From Silene noctiflora (taxonomy: Eukaryota > Streptophyta > Magnoliopsida > Caryophyllales > Caryophyllaceae), in the NCBI GenBank assembly GCA_009801015.1, contig VHZZ01000475.1:90484-132060 (forward strand): a stretch of DNA of 41,577 nt, written 5' to 3'. Below, piece by piece: positions 1 through 11,016 of the stretch (position 1 is its first letter; each line of letters opens with the position of its first letter). Below the pieces are notes generated by a model that was given only the letters and a program-made list of their open reading frames with translations, ran no database searches and was not told the DNA's origin. The position numbers and the translations under genes are program-made.

Positions 1-585
1 AATTTTTAGGTAGAGATAGATCGAAGTGTGGTTCTTGAGCGAGTGATTGATAAACAGAAGCAGTTTTCGATTGCTTTGAGTTCACAGAGAGTGGTNGTGA
101 AGTGTTGAGGTGGCTCAAATGATCAGATTCTATGTACATGTTTCTAGATAAACNCATTACAAAAATACTGAACTAATACAAATGATCAACTACAAAAACA
201 GTTCCATAAGTTTAACATAATTAGCCCACCCCCCACACGTTTCACTCATAGTTGACGGGCTATCGTCGGACCTCCACGGGTTATAGCAACTATTAATGCC
301 ACCTTCCTGATCNGATCACCATCACTATCAGACGACCACCATCACCAATGTACTCGCATCACCGCAGTTGTGCCTTCACCACCGATAGCCNCGAAGCACC
401 ACCCTTACTATTCACTCCATAAAAGATTTATGATACGGCCTATATTAAAAGCTTATTGTAAACCTATGTTGATAAACAAGTTTTTATAGTATCGCCTTAT
501 AAGCGAGGCTATTCCAATAACTTATGCTCGATGAGTATATGCATATTTGTACCGAATTTTCTAAAATTTTTTATAGATATTACTC

Positions 586-666
586 CTCCATTCTAATTAT
601 TCGTTTATAGTTTTTATTCTTTGTAAGTTTAGTCAAAGGAAAGACAAATAATTGAAAAGGAAAAAC
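586..666. mobile_element. Stowaway-like MITE remnant
   Basis: The stretch opens with ACTCCTCCATTCTAATTATT, which resembles the CTCCCTCCGT terminus of Stowaway (Tc1/mariner) MITEs, and it ends with an inverted match (GACAAATAATTG). The right terminus is degraded, so the boundary is approximate. Confidence 0.35.
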
Positions 667-705
667 ATATATTTTCCCTCTAATGGGTATCAGATGGATA
701 TTATA

Positions 706-736
706 CCCGTGCATTTATGCACGGGTTACACACTAG
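706..736 (+). mobile_element. Helitron 3' terminus (plus orientation)
   Basis: A near-perfect hairpin with stem CCCGTGCA/TGCACGGG (706-725) is followed after 7 nt by CTAG (733-736) and then T. This is the Helitron 3' signature: a GC-rich hairpin, a terminal CTRR and insertion before T. The body lies to the left, and its 5' TC end was not found and may be outside the window. No Rep/helicase coding is visible, so it is presumably non-autonomous. Confidence 0.6.
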
Positions 737-1599
737 TTCTAAATATGACTCCATCCCGGAATTTACCAGTTCCGACCATTAGTCCGCCTCTACTTTAGGG
801 GGCCTGATACGGGCCCAAATAGAACATAAACCTGAAACCGCCCAACTTAAACTCTCACAAGTCACAAACAATAAAAAAGGTAAACAAATAATTGGGACGA
901 AGGATACTATAGTACAAAAACCTTACCAAAGACAATGTGAAATGATCTCGCATTCTCGCTCCATCCCGAATTACGGGAACCAGTCACCCGCATTGAAATG
1001 ACAACCCGATAGACTCATACCTGAATCGACACGACATTTCCAACTCAACAGCACGAAATTGTCTAGTAGAAAAAGGGTATTACCTGATCGAACTACACAG
1101 ACTATGGCCATTATCACAGAAATATCAAAACAAAAGGAAGAGTCTCCAGAATAGTCCAGATTACCTGGATGGGCAGTTTGGAAAGATGAGCACCATGATA
1201 CAGGTATTACACGCACGCGTGCAGGCTTGCAGCTATCAACGAGCTATGACGGTTTACAGCTCCTCCAGATATATCTGTCTATCATAACTGCGAGATCTTA
1301 GTCTCTTACAGTAGGCTCATTAAGTTGAAAGACACCTTCATTCACAGATTCGGTATGGCCACGAAGCTTGTATGATAGTATGTGCGCAAATGTTGTCTGT
1401 CCCATATATAAACCATTCTATCAGTGACCTTGCTTCCATCAAGAATCAACCCATAATTTATGAACTTCTTAAAAGTTACGCTGATGGCCTTTTAGAACCA
1501 TCACACAGCATATGCAGAGTTTGCAGTCCACGCCTTCTCTCAGACGATAATAATCCTATTGATGCTTCGCAACATGCCTGTGATCATATCTTGATCCCC
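737..1599. other. Non-coding stretch; possible 3' flank of a minus-strand gene
   Basis: No supported gene. 866-905 resembles one end of a Stowaway MITE (GGTAAACAAATAATTGGGACG). Short open frames on both strands (for example plus 1372-1668) show no recognisable domain. If the candidate minus-strand exons at 1600-2009 are real, this would be their 3' UTR and downstream flank. Confidence 0.3.
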
Positions 1600-2009
1600 T
1601 TATACAGTCACAGCCAACTTGTTTTTGAGAGCATCCAATACTTCACAACATTCATTATCGTCCGATGAATCCAAGACACGGCTGCAATTCGGTACTTGTC
1701 TGAAATGTCCGGCTGGATTCATGTGGCGCATATCATAAACTTCTGCAGTGTTGTCAGGAATGTCTAGACAGCATGAATTGACAAATGAAGAGTAATTGAC
1801 GTCACTGTCGTATCAGGCCCTGAGGAAGTGTATGGCAAAGCAGACCACTCCAATAAGTCAAACCCTACCTAAAGCCAATCATAGATGCAGCACTTTACCA
1901 TGGTGTGCAGTATCTAGCAACATGTCTTCTGTGTCAGTGTTCGTCATGGAGTACAAAAATGCTTTGCAAAATTGGTAAAATGAAATGGAAGATGGGACAC
2001 CCAAAAGAA
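1600..2009 (-). CDS. Candidate 3' exons of an unidentified minus-strand gene
   Basis: Two segments can be joined with good splice signals. One is 2009-1899, preceded by a pyrimidine-rich tract and TTTTAG and followed by GTAAAG. The other is 1742-1600, preceded by CACTGCAG and ending in TAA. The splice keeps one frame open for 83 codons, including TEDMLLDTAHH and, near the end, SRVLDSSDDNECCEVLDALK. Acidic and cysteine content looks protein-like, but I do not recognise the family. Further upstream on the same strand are an open segment at about 2319-2177 and a pyrimidine-rich leader-like stretch ending in ACTTCAG|GTAATA at 3374, which could be a 5'-UTR exon. I could not connect these into one complete frame, so the gene may be non-coding, degraded or mis-modelled. 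Confidence 0.3.
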
Positions 2010-2176
2010 CTAAAACCAGAGAGAAAGCAAAATCAAAGACACTGGCTCCGGGCTAAGGCATCATAAGAGGAGGTCAGATGTACAAAGCCTAAAGGCTGTT
2101 TCCAGGGAACATAATGAATTCTGTACCATAAATTGTACCACGACTACCAACACTCTGCAGCTTCACGATACAGACT

Positions 2177-3226
2177 AACCCCTGTATTCAGAAACGCTCT
2201 TTGAAAGCTTCGAAGAACTTTTTCTGATGAAAAAATGGTACAAGAATACTGTACTTTTCTCCACTACTGTCGTAACTTCCTCGTTCTTGAATCTACAGAA
2301 CCCGGATGGAACCTGGAATAGATCCAGAAATGAATTACAATGCTATGATGGTTTATAAGAACTAGTTCAGTTCAACTACAAGTCCATAACAATCTCTAGT
2401 GACTTACCATACGCCCTGCAACAAATTGCTATCAGCAGAACCTCTACTACAAAAGCATGCTCTATCTTTGTTTGACATTCGACACATTTTCAACAAAAAA
2501 TTACCAAAGACACTAACTTATCTACCCCGGTCCCGTTCGCCACCTAAATAATTCCGGTATGATCTAAAAAACATTGAGGTTTCACACAAATGGCTAAGAG
2601 TGTATTATACGCGCCATCTTTCACAAGATTCCCATCATTGCCCTAGCTCTATCACGGAATACCACAAGGTGTCCTTCCATATTCTCCATGTTAACCTATG
2701 TTACTCTTACTCAGTAGCAAATGTCGGAGTGTCAGACACGACTATTCTGTGAAAAAGTTTATGTCTTGGGCCTAAAATGAAGTGTCATAGTGTCGTGTTG
2801 ATGGGTCAATCTTTCCCAAGTGTCAAATTCACACATGCAATTCGCAACCAAAGTGAAGCGTTGATGTGTCGTACATAGCTGTTAAATTGATTATCCTTAA
2901 ATCAGAAACTGCATTCAAGCCTCGTATATCAAACTAATCTTAATATGCGGATTCGGACATTCATGATTCATACTACAAAACTGCACTCAAGCCCCAAAAC
3001 CATTCCTTTCCTAAGCTACCAATTTTCACGGCCGCGTTGATTTTCTAGTTATTCTCATGTAAGACCGTGTTACACAAAAATAGGGTAAACAGACCTATTA
3101 ATACGAACATCATATCCCATTTAATCCGTTTGACAAACTTATTGTATAAGACCATCTGAGGCAAAACCCACATATAATTCATGAAAAAAACACCAGCTTT
3201 ATAGAGTCAACAACACTGACTTGTAA
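2177..3226. other. Unresolved region upstream of the minus-strand candidate
   Basis: No confident gene. It has possible minus-strand exon signals (GTATG|GTAAGTC donor near 2405; acceptor-like TTCTGTAG near 2312) but the frames do not join cleanly. A minus ATG at 2692 opens only about 22 codons. Confidence 0.25.
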
Positions 3227-3315
3227 TATTTCGTCCGTTCCAATCATTTGTTTACCTTTAATTAAAATAGTCCTCAGAGTGAAATAAAAGGTAAACAAAT
3301 AATCGAGATGGAAAG
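3227..3315. mobile_element. Stowaway-like MITE, diverged
   Basis: The left end TCGTCCGTTCCAATCATTTG is repeated inverted at the right end (CAAATAATCGAGATGGAAAG), giving an element of about 90 bp. Internal GTTTACCTTT and AAAGGTAAAC extend the terminal inverted repeat. The ends are mutated relative to the CTCCCTCCGT consensus. Confidence 0.5.
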
Positions 3316-3373
3316 AGTATATCATAAGTTCATAATACCATGCGGGATGATGTACGGATGTGGAGAATATTAC

Positions 3374-3440
3374 CTGAAGTTTTAGATAACGAGCGCGTAG
3401 AGGGGAATGAAGGAGGGTGAATGCCGAATGGGCGAGGCTC
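3374..3440 (-). other. Possible 5'-UTR exon of the minus-strand candidate
   Basis: On the minus strand this is a CT-rich stretch ending in AAAACTTCAG followed by GTAATATT, the typical shape of a plant leader exon and donor. No TATA box was confidently placed. It would belong to the candidate at 1600-2009 if that gene is real. Confidence 0.25.
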
Positions 3441-3653
3441 GCTTACAAATCGAGTTAAATCGGGTCAGTTTACTCGTCTAGAATAACAACCAATTGGTCT
3501 TCCTTAACAACGGATATATCCGTCGGAATAAAACGAGTGAAATATTACCCCCACTTATGTAGATAATCAAATCCTTTTGTTAATCTCAATGCATTCTGTT
3601 TTTGTTTTATGCGTGATACTTGACTCGTCTTAGATGAGATTGTGAATAACAAA

Positions 3654-4015
3654 GGTTCTGTTTGATAAACAGCGGATTAGTTTCAGCATAAGCAGATTGC
3701 AAAAGCAGATTACAAGTGTCAGATTTTATGAAAAGGTTTGACTAGCATATTACAATTGACAAAATTAATTTGAGTGGTTGGTAAATTGGCAGATTATGAT
3801 TAGTAGATTGTTAGTTTCTTTGTAAAATGAAGTAAACTTTCATATTTTACAATATGCTAACCAATATGCTGGGTAGACAACATATTGTAAAACAACATAT
3901 TGACTCAAAATATGCTGTTTACCAAATACTAAAATTAGCATATTGATTGATCAAACATGCTAAAACCCTTGAATATGCTAAAAATTTGTCAATATGTCGT
4001 TTACCAAATGGGGCC
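3654..4015. mobile_element. MITE-like repeat, copy 1
   Basis: About 360 bp, beginning GGTTCTGTTTGATAAACAGC and ending CGTTTACCAAATGGGGCC, so the ends are imperfect inverted repeats (GGYYCYRTTTGRTAAAC). The interior is AT-rich with many AATATGCT/AGCATATT motifs in both orientations. A second copy lies at 33864-34740. I found no clean target duplication, so the superfamily (hAT or Harbinger) is unresolved. Confidence 0.55.
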
Positions 4016-4690
4016 AAAATATAATTCTATTTGCCTCGGATTCTCGGACATTTGTTTACCTATTATATTTTTGGGCGTTTCACACAATTGTTTATCTTTT
4101 TTAATGTAGCAGTGTTTTTCATGAGTTATTTGATTATCAGCCTAATCTTATTTCATTTTCATCGAACACCTATGTTACATCAATAGTTTTGATTTACTTC
4201 ATTAATAGAGGTGTTAAATTTTAGAGCCGTATATATATTATGGTGGATTAAAATTTGGTTCAGATGTACAAGATCCTAAGTTGTCAATTCCAAGTCTCGA
4301 TTCACGGATCTTTCGAAGATCATTTTATTATAATTTAAAAATCAAAATTTTACTCGAACATTTTGGTTAACCCCTAAGTCATCATTTATATGCCGACACA
4401 GTCGGTTTGATAGTAATTTAAGTAAATTCTGAGCTCGGATCACAAACTGTATCCATTTATAGATCCTGTCTCGTTCCGAGTCGGAATATTTTGGAAATCC
4501 TCACGATATTATTTTAGAATTTTAGACGTGTTGCTATATTCAATCTCAAAAGATAAATCTTATTTAAGATCCTCTAAGAAACCGCAATTACGCGTTCTCT
4601 AGTTGCGGGTCTGCGAGAGGACACTCCAAAACCAGAAACGCACACATGCGCCTCTTAGAAGTGGCATATAAGCAGGTGCGCTTCTTAACA
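4016..4690. other. Intergenic, AT-rich
   Basis: No gene seen. A minus-strand open frame at 4599-4829 is short, reaches into the adjacent MITE and has no recognisable domain. Confidence 0.4.
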
Positions 4691-4699
4691 AATATTCAA

Positions 4700-5025
4700 C
4701 GGATAATGCACGCGGTGCCCTTGAGATTTGATATTTTGCCCGAAATATCCAATTTTTTGATACGGGGAACTTTAAGAGGCCATAACTCGTGTTTACGATT
4801 TTTTGACCGAACAAACTTCGAGTGACCATATCTCTTGGTCACAAATTCCAAACTCCAAATTTTTTTTTTCAAGTCGTAGTTCTCGGAAAGACGGTTAATT
4901 TGGAAAAAAAATTATCACTTTCTGAACTCGTAAACACGAGTTATGACCTCTTAAAGTTTTCCGGATAAAAAAATTGGTATTTCGGGCAAAAAAGTAAACC
5001 CCAAGGATACCGCATGCATTTTCCG
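4700..5025. mobile_element. Mutator-type MITE (family 2), copy 1
   Basis: This 326 bp element has long terminal inverted repeats of about 100 bp. It starts CGGATAATGCACGCGGTG and ends in the inverse (ACCGCATGCATTTTCCG). It is flanked by a perfect 9-bp target duplication, AATATTCAA, at 4691-4699 and 5026-5034. A 9-bp duplication with long inverted repeats is the hallmark of Mutator-like elements. It has no coding capacity. The second copy is at 31999-32450. Confidence 0.8.
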
Positions 5026-5034
5026 AATATTCAA

Positions 5035-5385
5035 ACTTAAAAATTTAATTAGGATTATCACATTAAAGTCTAGAAAACTCCAATAACAATAAAATTAACC
5101 TTTTGTAAAAGAAAAAAGTTAAGGAGAAAAAACCATAGTTTAGCTTATTTATGGTAAATAAAAAAGTGAATATGTTAATCATTTAACCCAATTTTTATAT
5201 TTTAGAAAGAAAATAAAAGTAGATTCAAGGATACAAGTCTCAATCAAATGATCCATGTACAAATCTGTTTATAGTTTCTACTTTCTACCCATACGAATCC
5301 TCCACATCCAAATCCACTAGAAACATGAATCTGTCGAAAAGAAAAAAAAATATAATTTAAAAAAGCTAGATTGATCATTAAAGAT
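5035..5385. other. Intergenic, AT-rich
   Basis: No gene or recognised repeat. Purine- and AT-rich runs only. Confidence 0.4.
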
Positions 5386-5388
5386 AAG

Positions 5389-5585
5389 CACAAATTCCCA
5401 TCGAAGACGGACAATATCCGTCACAAGTTGAAGACTGATAGTGCTCCCTCTCACAATATGCAAGTGACACCAACCATGGGATGCTCCATTTTCCCCCACT
5501 TGCCCTCCCACTTATCTTCTTATTGTGAGAGAGACATTATTCGTTTTCAGCTTGTAACGAATAGTACGCGTCACAACAAAAAAAA
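5389..5585. mobile_element. Mutator-type MITE (family 1), degraded copy
   Basis: It carries the family-1 layout: AAGACGGACAATATCCGTCAC on the left, then CCTCTCACAAT and GCAAGTG. The right side is the inverse (ATTGTGAGAG, then CAGCTTGTAACG). Ends are eroded. A possible target duplication ATTTAAAA (5355-5362 and 5590-5597) is not convincing because it leaves extra sequence on the left. Confidence 0.55.
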
Positions 5586-5589
5586 GACG

Positions 5590-6471
5590 ATTTAAAAGAT
5601 GGATCAAAAAACTTCTTCAATTCGGATGAACAAGGTGAGTTGAAGCACAGACTTTCAAATTTCAACCCAACAAAGATTCATAAAATCAATAACTTTATTG
5701 ACTCCACGGAATTAATCTTAACCTATCATAAAATAGTTAAACTAATACAACGATCTTATCTGAAAACTTACTAAACAAACAAATTTCGCAAATTCTTATT
5801 TCAGGCTAAAATGTCCGTCTTCGTCTGAAACAATAAGACGGGGTTATATAACCATTTTATGGTCAAATGTAACCACAACGATCTTGACCATCCACCTAAT
5901 GTTATGAAGGGTAATTTATTGCTAACTTTTTTTTTTCTAAAAATGGTCACACATAGGTGTAAGATGATATTTTATTATTTGAGACAAACCATGGACCAAC
6001 CCAACAAGTTTTCCCAGCAAGCTTGACCAGTATTTGACTTGCATACTTTCCCTATAAATTCTTGGAAGTATTCAAAACAATAGTTGTCTGAAAATTCTGA
6101 TCTGAGTACAGTTAATTTGTGTCTGTACATAAAAGAAGCAAAAGATATGCAGCAGACGGCAAACAGCAGACCTATTAAATTTTCATCATTTGGTGCTACA
6201 AACACAAACTCATAGCCCTACTGTTCATAAAGACTTTTGCGCAACTTACCCCTGTATCAACTGCCAAATGTTACTTTTTGGACCATCTTGGTTAAGACGG
6301 TCTTAACTCAAAGCGTTTTATAATTTTTTCTTATTCCCACCTTTAAAAATATACAAATTCATATTTAAGATTGATATATCCGTCTTAAGCTTAAAACTTG
6401 TCAAGTTGTATCTTTGTTAGAAAGTTTTCGAGTTTTGTTTTAAATATTATGAGCTTCATTATAATTATAAA
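5590..6471. other. Intergenic with MITE scraps
   Basis: No gene. 5785-5850 and 6285-6395 hold fragments with the ATTCTTATTTCAG / CCGTCTTAAGC motifs of the family-1 Mutator MITE. A short minus-strand open frame at 5975-6205 has no recognisable features. Confidence 0.4.
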
Positions 6472-6503
6472 CTAGTTTTAAACCCGTGCATAAAATGCAC
6501 GGG
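6472..6503 (-). mobile_element. Helitron 3' terminus (minus orientation)
   Basis: Read on the minus strand, hairpin CCCGTGCA/TGCACGGG (6503-6483) is followed by TTTAAAA and CTAG (6475-6472), then T. The stem is the same 8-bp sequence as in the terminus at 706-736, so both belong to one family. The body extends to the right into AT-rich sequence, and its 5' TC end could not be placed. Confidence 0.6.
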
Positions 6504-7025
6504 TCGTAATAATTAAATGTTCAATGCAGTACATAATAACATATAATCTCGACATATTTATTCCATATGAAATGTTCAATGCAGTAACTGATTTTATCAA
6601 CCATGCAAAATATTTAAATGTATTTTGGTTATTTTTATTTTATATTTTTTGTAATATAGATTTAGAGAATAAATGCTTGTATTTATTATGTTATATTATC
6701 AAGCAAAAGATATATAGTTCATATTGTAAATTTTTGTACTTTATTATTTTATATGTAGTGTGTAATTATTGATGGTCAGTGTTGTTTTAAATAAATTAAA
6801 TCAACATCAAATCCAGGTTTTGAGTTTGTTCACTTAATACTAAATTCAAAAAATTATAGGAAAATATTACATATACGATCAGTTAAATTTGAGTTTGGAA
6901 GACAAAAAATTAAACAGTAACTTAAAAATTTTAACAGCTCGAAAAAAAATATATAAGCTCAAAAACAAATGAGATAATACATCCAATATATAATTCTTTT
7001 TCCTTTCTTATCTTTTTCCTTTCTA
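6504..7025. other. AT-rich sequence, probably Helitron body
   Basis: About 75-80% A+T with no supported gene. The plus open frame at 6524-6772 is composed of AT-rich codons without any recognisable motif. Confidence 0.35.
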
Positions 7026-7118
7026 ATCACCCGAAAAGAAAAACGTTCATTTATTTCATACATAATGAGACCGTCATTTTATTAGTTAAACATTTATTGC
7101 TATCAATAAATGAGTGTC

Positions 7119-7329
7119 TTTATATATTCAGGTTGATATAAGAAAAAAAAGTGACTCGAGTAGAAGTTGTAAAACCGTTTTACACAATAATTATCGCTAA
7201 AAAAAAAAAAAGTTACCCTTTTGCTGTAACTGCTGCTCTCCCTCTTTCGGTCTCTTCAACTTCTTACTGTCTAAAAACTTGACTGATGTAAATGGGTTGA
7301 TCTTCTTTTCACCGTTGCTGAAACTTTGG
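7119..7329 (+). promoter_or_regulatory. Core promoter and first 5'-UTR exon of F-box gene A
   Basis: A TATA-like TTATATATTC lies at about 7119-7129. A CT-rich leader (GCTGCTCTCCCTCTTTCGGT) follows and ends at 7329 with CTTTGG|GTAAAA. The second leader exon begins at 7925 after CTATGTTAG. The same arrangement (leader, GGTAAAA donor, TTTTAG|GAAT acceptor) is conserved upstream of the duplicate gene B, which supports this leader-intron model. Confidence 0.45.
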
Positions 7330-7926
7330 GTAAAAAAAATCTTCCATTTTCTTTCTTTTTACTGTGTTTATAGAGTACCGTAACAGTATAATCTGAAAGA
7401 AAACTATAGTGTTCAACTCTTTTTTAACTGTCTTTTGTTTTTTCATGCCATCAAATGTTAAGTTTCATGATTTACAGTTGTTCTTGGTAGGGAAGTTAAG
7501 TTCCGTATAAGTATTGTATGAGACGGTTTCATGATATCGTACAACCGACCCACATAATTGGGTATAATTTATGTCTAGTTATAGATAGTTTTAGTAAAAT
7601 GTAATGTTATGTTCAATCTGATTATCGGTTTTTCTAACGTGTGCCCGTATGGCCGTATGCAATATAATTCTGATCATCTTGCATTTCTGTTCAATTTATT
7701 CGGAACCATTTGTATTTATGCTGTGATTAACTCATGTGAAAATATGAAATAATAGTTTATGATTCCTGATATTTTGTTTGGTCTGTGGGTAAAATTTTGT
7801 ATGTTTTTGAGGTTAAAATGTTCAGAACTTCAGATTTTTTTGATTGAAATTTTCGTATCGTTGTTGCCGTTTTAGAAAATGGACCATTGATTAAAATAGC
7901 AACACTATGGTGTTTCTATGTTAGGA

Positions 7927-7944
7927 ATGTTGAGTATTATGTAA
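7927..7944 (+). promoter_or_regulatory. Upstream ORF in the leader of gene A
   Basis: A five-codon ORF (ATG TTG AGT ATT ATG TAA) lies 6 nt before the main ATG at 7951, inside the second leader exon. Duplicate gene B has a mutated first ATG here and lacks it. It could lower translation of gene A. Confidence 0.4.
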
Positions 7945-7950
7945 GAAAGA

Positions 7951-9720
7951 ATGGTTTTTGGTCGAAGAAAGCGTGGGGTTCGTCAGAAGTCGCTAGAGAC
8001 GGAGAAAACAGACCGTATCAGCAATTTACCTAATGACATTTTAGGTCATATTCTGTCTTTGCTTCCTACAAAATACGCCGTGGCTACCAGTATTCTCTCG
8101 TCTAGGTGGAGGAACCTATACCAACTTACGACTAATCTTGATTTCGATGATTCTTTGTCCATTCACTCTAAATTCCGTTTGGGTACTCCTAACAGAGAAA
8201 ATTGTTTTAGGAAATTTGTGAATCGGGTATTGGTTCAGTGCAAGAACTCACAAATTACCAGGTTCAGGCTGAAGTGTGGGAAACATGTCAAGTATACCCT
8301 TTTCAGGGACTGGTTAAATGTTGCCTTATACTTGCATAAGGTGACTGAACTCGAGTTATCTGTCGAATTGGGTGTCCCTTTTGTTCTGGAACTACCTGAA
8401 TTGATTTGTCAGAATCTAAGGGTTTTGAAGTTGGATTGCAACTTTATCTTGCGTGTTCCGAAGCTTGTAACATTTCCATGTTTGAAAGTGCTGTTTCTCA
8501 AAGAAGTTTCATTCCCGGGAGATAGCACTATTCTTTTCCCTTCTAATGGTGAAATTCGTGTGGAAGGCCTCAGTGGGATTTTGCTTGGTTGCCCATTACT
8601 CGAAGAATTGGTTATTATTGGATGTGATTGGAATGGATCCGATCTATTTTTCTCTAATCCCTTTCTTAGGAAGTTGACACTTGATGTCGGAATAGGTGGA
8701 CTTCTTGACCAACTTAATGGTTCTTCCATTTACTTTGATCTACCGAGTTTAGTTTATCTGAAGTATAGCGAAAGCTTACCAAAGCGGTTTGATATCAGGA
8801 ACCTAAGCTCTATGGTTCATGCTCATTTTGAGGTTGGTTTTAATGACGATGAATATGAGGATCCCCAAGATCTTTGCGACACTATGCTTGATGTTATCCT
8901 TGGTGTCTCAAACTGCGAGATCTTGTACTTATCCGGTCAATGCTTGGAGGTAATTAGCTACAAGTCTTCAACAATTTCGAAATCACGGTAAAATAGCTTT
9001 GGCATTGCTTAAATTTCACTGATCCTTTCTTCTTTTGAAGGCTCTTACAAGTGGTGGTTTTGAGCTGCCGGTTTTCCAGCATTTGACTCGATTAAAGCTT
9101 GAACAAGGCTACAGTGTTAGCTGGAACGATGTGCTGCTGGATTTCCTTAAGAACTCGCCTTGTTTAGAGTCTCTCACACTGGTGCAGGTTAATGGCCACT
9201 TCAGTACAGAGTTTCTCCATGGGAAAATTCTCATTTCAGGCAGGCCTTTTCCGTTTGAAATTGTTTTGGCAACTTTTTATCAGAAAATTGTCACATTTTA
9301 TCGTAAATGGATCACATTTTCTCCATCAAACGGAAAAGACTTCCTAAAGGAATCGCGTTTAGCATAATGTATATTGATATATTTAGATAGATTATGTCAG
9401 CCAAGTTTCCCTTCTTGGATGGACGTGTACAGGGGTATACCGGATGGAGCACTGATGGTCAACTAGACGACGGCTGCTTGCTTGGTGATCACCCGGTTCC
9501 TTCTTGTGTTTCGTCGTGCTTAAAGGTCATCAACCTCAATAATTTCACCGGCTTGAGCGGGGAGACTGACATGGTCAAGTATTTCCTAGAAAGGGCCAAC
9601 GCTTTGGAGCAGATGGTTATACATTGGCGAAAGAAAAACCGGGCAAGGGAGACAGAGATAGAGATAGAGAAGTTGCCAAAAGCCTCAAAAACTTGCTCAA
9701 TTTCATTCGACACAAGCTGA
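7951..9720 (+). CDS. F-box/LRR/FBD protein, gene A
   Basis: Predicted substrate receptor of an SCF (Skp1-Cullin-F-box) ubiquitin ligase. Exons 7951-8949, 9041-9187 and 9391-9720 join in phase 0 to give 491 aa. The F-box is at residues 21-60 (DRISNLPNDILGHILSLLPT, then SILSSRW). Leucine-rich repeats fill the middle (LRVLKLDCN, GCPLLEELVIIGCDW, LRKLTLDVG). A C-terminal FBD domain carries VPSCVSSCLKVINL, MVKYFLERANALEQMVI and a final KASKTCSISF. Splice sites are GAG|GTAATT..TTGAAG|GCT and CAG|GTTAAT..AGATAG|ATT. The last acceptor is weak. An earlier AG near 9242, matching where exon 3 starts in gene C, leads quickly to a stop, so exon 3 seems to start late. Of the related loci here, only A and D read open without special splicing. 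F-box targets cannot be inferred from sequence. Confidence 0.85.
9246..9338. repeat. Inverted repeat inside intron 2 of gene A
   Basis: CTTTTCCGTTTGA (9246-9258) is perfectly inverted as TCAAACGGAAAAG (9326-9338) around a 67-nt loop. The left arm corresponds to the start of exon 3 in gene C (GGCCTTTTTCGTGTTGGC). Confidence 0.7.
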
Positions 9721-10163
9721 CTCGACAGAAATGACTCGATTGTTGGAATTTGTTAGTCCCATTCATATTTTTTGCTTCTTTGCTGCTGTCAAATTGCGAA
9801 TTGTGTAAGTGGTTGCAATGTTTTGTTCCGAAATCGGTGCATAAACATTGCAACAACTTTCAACAATGGCACATACCTTTTTTATTGGAGGAAATGGGTA
9901 GAAATGTAGAATGGTAAATGCTTTTGTAATGTTCTATTACATGTTACTCAGACTCGTCTAGTTGTAAATTGTATTCGACAAAATACGTATTGAAGTATCG
10001 GATACGGTTATTTTGTGCTAAATTTTCAATATTTTGGTCAAGGATCAAAGTATCGTATCGTATCCGACAAAACACGTATTGGATACGGAATACGGCAACT
10101 AAGTGAAGTATTGGAATAACATAGGTTCTATAGCTAGGAACTTATGGTAAATGGCTTTCAGAG
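9721..10163. other. 3' flank of gene A
   Basis: Probable 3' UTR and intergenic sequence. 9975-10090 contains two related stretches (CGACAAAATACGTATTG and CGACAAAACACGTATTG, each followed by a GATACGG-rich segment), an old direct duplication. No gene. Confidence 0.4.
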
Positions 10164-10171
10164 CTTTTAGG

Positions 10172-10605
10172 TAGGGGTGAGCAAATTTAGGTCCGGACTG
10201 GACCGGACTGGACCATTTGGTCTGGACCAAACCCGGACCGAACTATTTTGGTCCGGTCCTCGGTCCTCATTTTTTCAAGTTTCGGTCCGGTCCAAGACCG
10301 GTTAATTTAGGTCCGGACTGAATGGACCAAAATTCATGTTTTAAAGACTAATCATTAAATTTATGAATCAAATTAACATTTTATCTTCCAAAGACGTTAT
10401 AAATTAGGATTGTCAATGATTTTCATAAAAAATATCATCTAATTATCTAATTGCATTTTATTTAACGGAATTAAAATGTAATTATTATATACGAAAAAGT
10501 GAAAAACCTAGTTTTAGGTCCATTTCGGTCCAAGACCGAACGGGACCAAATATTTCGAGTTTGACCGAAAGTTTTAGGTCCGGACTTGGACCGATCTCAG
10601 CCCTA
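10172..10605. mobile_element. Non-autonomous hAT element (MITE)
   Basis: A 434 bp element flanked by a perfect 8-bp target duplication CTTTTAGG (10164-10171 and 10606-10613). Ends are TAGGGGTGAGCA and its inverse (CTCAGCCCTA), typical for plant hAT. Subterminal regions are packed with GGTCCGGAC / GTCCGGTCC repeats in both orientations, likely remnants of transposase-binding arrays. No transposase is encoded. Confidence 0.85.
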
Positions 10606-10613
10606 CTTTTAGG

Positions 10614-11013
10614 ATCTCTGTTGTAATGGTGGTTTGTAATATCAAACCGTTTTATTAGTTCGGCTGTTTGATGTTCTGCTTCTTGATTGCCAAATACGGA
10701 GTAGTTTGTTATCATCGGATTATTTGTTAGGTTTCGATAAAAAACGATATCAGTCCTCGGAAAATGGTTTCATATAAGAATTGTTCAATATGTTCTTAAT
10801 GTATATCCCAATTTAACAAATTAACAAGAAGTATTATATGTCGAATAGATAATACCAACAAGAGTAATGAAAATGACGACAGTAGCTACGCGGGTAATGT
10901 AATTAATATTTGTAGTAATTAATTTTTAATTAAAAAAATTTCTAGTAATTAATTTTTAATTATAAAAATTTCAAACAACGATGAGACTTTTCACGGGTCT
11001 TACACTAAAAAGC
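10614..11013. other. Intergenic
   Basis: No gene. A direct repeat (TAGTAATTAATTTTTAATTA, twice) lies at about 10913-10970. Confidence 0.4.
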
Positions 11014-11016
11014 TTA

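Noticed and set aside
1372-1668. Plus-strand 98-codon open frame
   Set aside because: No domain, no splice or promoter context, and antisense to a better-supported minus-strand exon candidate.
5371-5595. Open frames on both strands across the MITE at 5389-5585
   Set aside because: They are by-products of the inverted-repeat MITE sequence.
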